Made by a program: the position numbers and the translations under genes
Assembly (NCBI RefSeq): GCF_900120165.1
Contig: NZ_LT635475.1
Coordinates: 1,364,001-1,428,000, forward strand
Direction of reading: 5' to 3'
Source of the DNA: Ezakiella massiliensis
Lineage (GTDB): Bacteria > Bacillota > Clostridia > Tissierellales > Peptoniphilaceae
Length of the DNA stretch: 64,000 nucleotides
The notes under the pieces: generated by a model
Database searches by the model: none
The model's input: the letters and a program-made list of their open reading frames with translations, nothing else
Told to the model about the DNA's origin: nothing
In this document: in pieces, positions 63,275 to 64,000 of the stretch
Numbering within the stretch: the first letter of the stretch is position 1
How the letters are laid out: each line of letters opens with the position of its first letter

Positions 63275-64000
63275 ATGAAATTATATGTAATTGGAATTGG
63301 CCCAGGTGGCCGTGAGAGGATGACTCCAGAGGCTGTCCACGCAATTGAAGATTCCCAGGCCCTAGTTGGCTACAAACCATATTTGGAATATATCGAAGAC
63401 TTGATTGGCGACAGGGAAACTTTTTCAACTGGGATGACAGGTGAAATCGAACGCTGTAATCAGGCCATTGATATTGCACTTGAGGGCAAAAATGTTTCTA
63501 TTATTTCAACTGGCGACGCCGGACTCTACGGCATGGCTGGTCCGATTTATGAACTGGTCGAAGAGAGAAAGGCAGGCGTTGAAGTCGTCGTTGTGCCCGG
63601 TGTTAGCGCACAATTTTCTGCAGCCGCAGATTTGGGTGCGCCAATTATGCACGACATTGCGACAATTTCCCTGTCAGATTTGCTAACCCCTTATGATTTA
63701 ATCATGAAGAGGGTGGACCTGGCTGCCCAAGGCGATTTTGTAATCGCCCTTTACAATCCGCGCTCAAAGACCAGGAAGGACCATTTGAAAAATGCCTTTG
63801 ATCTGATTAAAAAATATCAAAAGGGATCAACACCAGTTGGCATTGTTAAGGACTCTGGTAGACCGGGAACTGAAACCACGATTACGACTTTGGATGACAT
63901 CGACTACGAGACAGTGGATATGAAGACAATCGTAATCGTCGGGAACTCAGAAACCTTTGTTGCCAATGGCAAGATGATTACGCCAAGGGGTTACAGGAAC
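63275..64000 (+). CDS. cbiH: cobalt-precorrin-3B C17-methyltransferase (partial at window end)
   Basis: The first 242 codons are present and the frame is open at the last base. GIGPGGRERMTPEAVHAIEDSQALVGYKPYLEYI near 7-40, ISTGDAGLYGMAG near 76, VVPGVSAQFSAAADLGAPIMHD near 106, and IALYNPRSKTRKDHL near 150 identify CbiH/CobJ. RBS GAGGTGAAAG. Little should be missing, since the family is about 240 residues, unless it is fused to another domain. Confidence 0.93.
   Translation, partial: MKLYVIGIGPGGRERMTPEAVHAIEDSQALVGYKPYLEYIEDLIGDRETFSTGMTGEIERCNQAIDIALEGKNVSIISTGDAGLYGMAGPIYELVEERKAGVEVVVVPGVSAQFSAAADLGAPIMHDIATISLSDLLTPYDLIMKRVDLAAQGDFVIALYNPRSKTRKDHLKNAFDLIKKYQKGSTPVGIVKDSGRPGTETTITTLDDIDYETVDMKTIVIVGNSETFVANGKMITPRGYRN

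Overview
The window looks like a chromosome segment of a low-GC, anaerobic, peptide- and amino-acid-fermenting Firmicute. The Peptoniphilaceae/Tissierellia (Ezakiella- or Fenollaria-like) fit best. This rests on AT-rich intergenic DNA, Gram-positive style RBSs (AGGAGG), a 16S gene with a short V3 region, a T-box in front of tyrS, a complete histidine-degradation operon and an anaerobic (cbi-type) cobalamin pathway. The genus is inferred from memory, not from a search.

Layout. 1-3.5 kb: the end of a ChrA-like gene, then a tight operon of a duplicated DUF1538 membrane protein, a double PII-like protein, a metallophosphoesterase and an SLH protein. 3.5-5.9 kb: a repeat-rich intergenic region. 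Embedded in it is a short gene read through an in-frame UGA, a HesB/IscA-like selenoprotein with a SECIS-like hairpin just after the UGA. 5.9-13 kb: pncB, dnaX, ebfC, recR and an M16C peptidase. 13-14.5 kb: tyrS on the minus strand with a T-box leader. 15-21.7 kb: the hut operon (hutH, hutU, ftcD, hutI and a LuxR-type regulator) behind a strong promoter, a 16-codon leader ORF and a terminator; a convergent LysR gene follows. 23-30.3 kb: an rRNA operon (16S, tRNA-Ala, 23S, 5S) and 14 further tRNAs, interrupted by a small cluster of duplicated and structured repeats.

30.4-34.9 kb: a GNAT acetyltransferase and a two-gene ABC exporter. 35.4-44.7 kb: an iron-acquisition island of FTR1, P19/Tp34 lipoprotein, DUF2318 Fe-S membrane protein, two FtsX-type permeases, an ATPase and an FMN-binding lipoprotein, then a DUF4418 protein with a second ATPase/permease pair and a FeoA-like remnant. 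45-50 kb: a 550-aa membrane protein, DUF1847, a formate/nitrite-type channel, a second GNAT and a lipoprotein, with structured repeats at 47.8-48.2 kb. 50.1-64 kb: a cobalamin riboswitch, then one unbroken run of overlapping genes for a corrinoid-type ABC importer and cobalamin synthesis (cbiP, B, K, L, cobD, cbiA, C, D, E, T, F, G, H), cut by the window end.

How they fit. Histidine breakdown releases ammonia and glutamate. Both cobalamin amidases appear to have lost glutaminase function: CbiP lacks its glutamine-amidotransferase domain, and CbiA has Gly where the catalytic Cys should be. Direct use of ammonia would suit such a cell. The strongest candidates for something new are these paired losses, the unannotated selenoprotein, a dispersed structured repeat whose stems show compensatory changes, and the DUF1538-PII pair.
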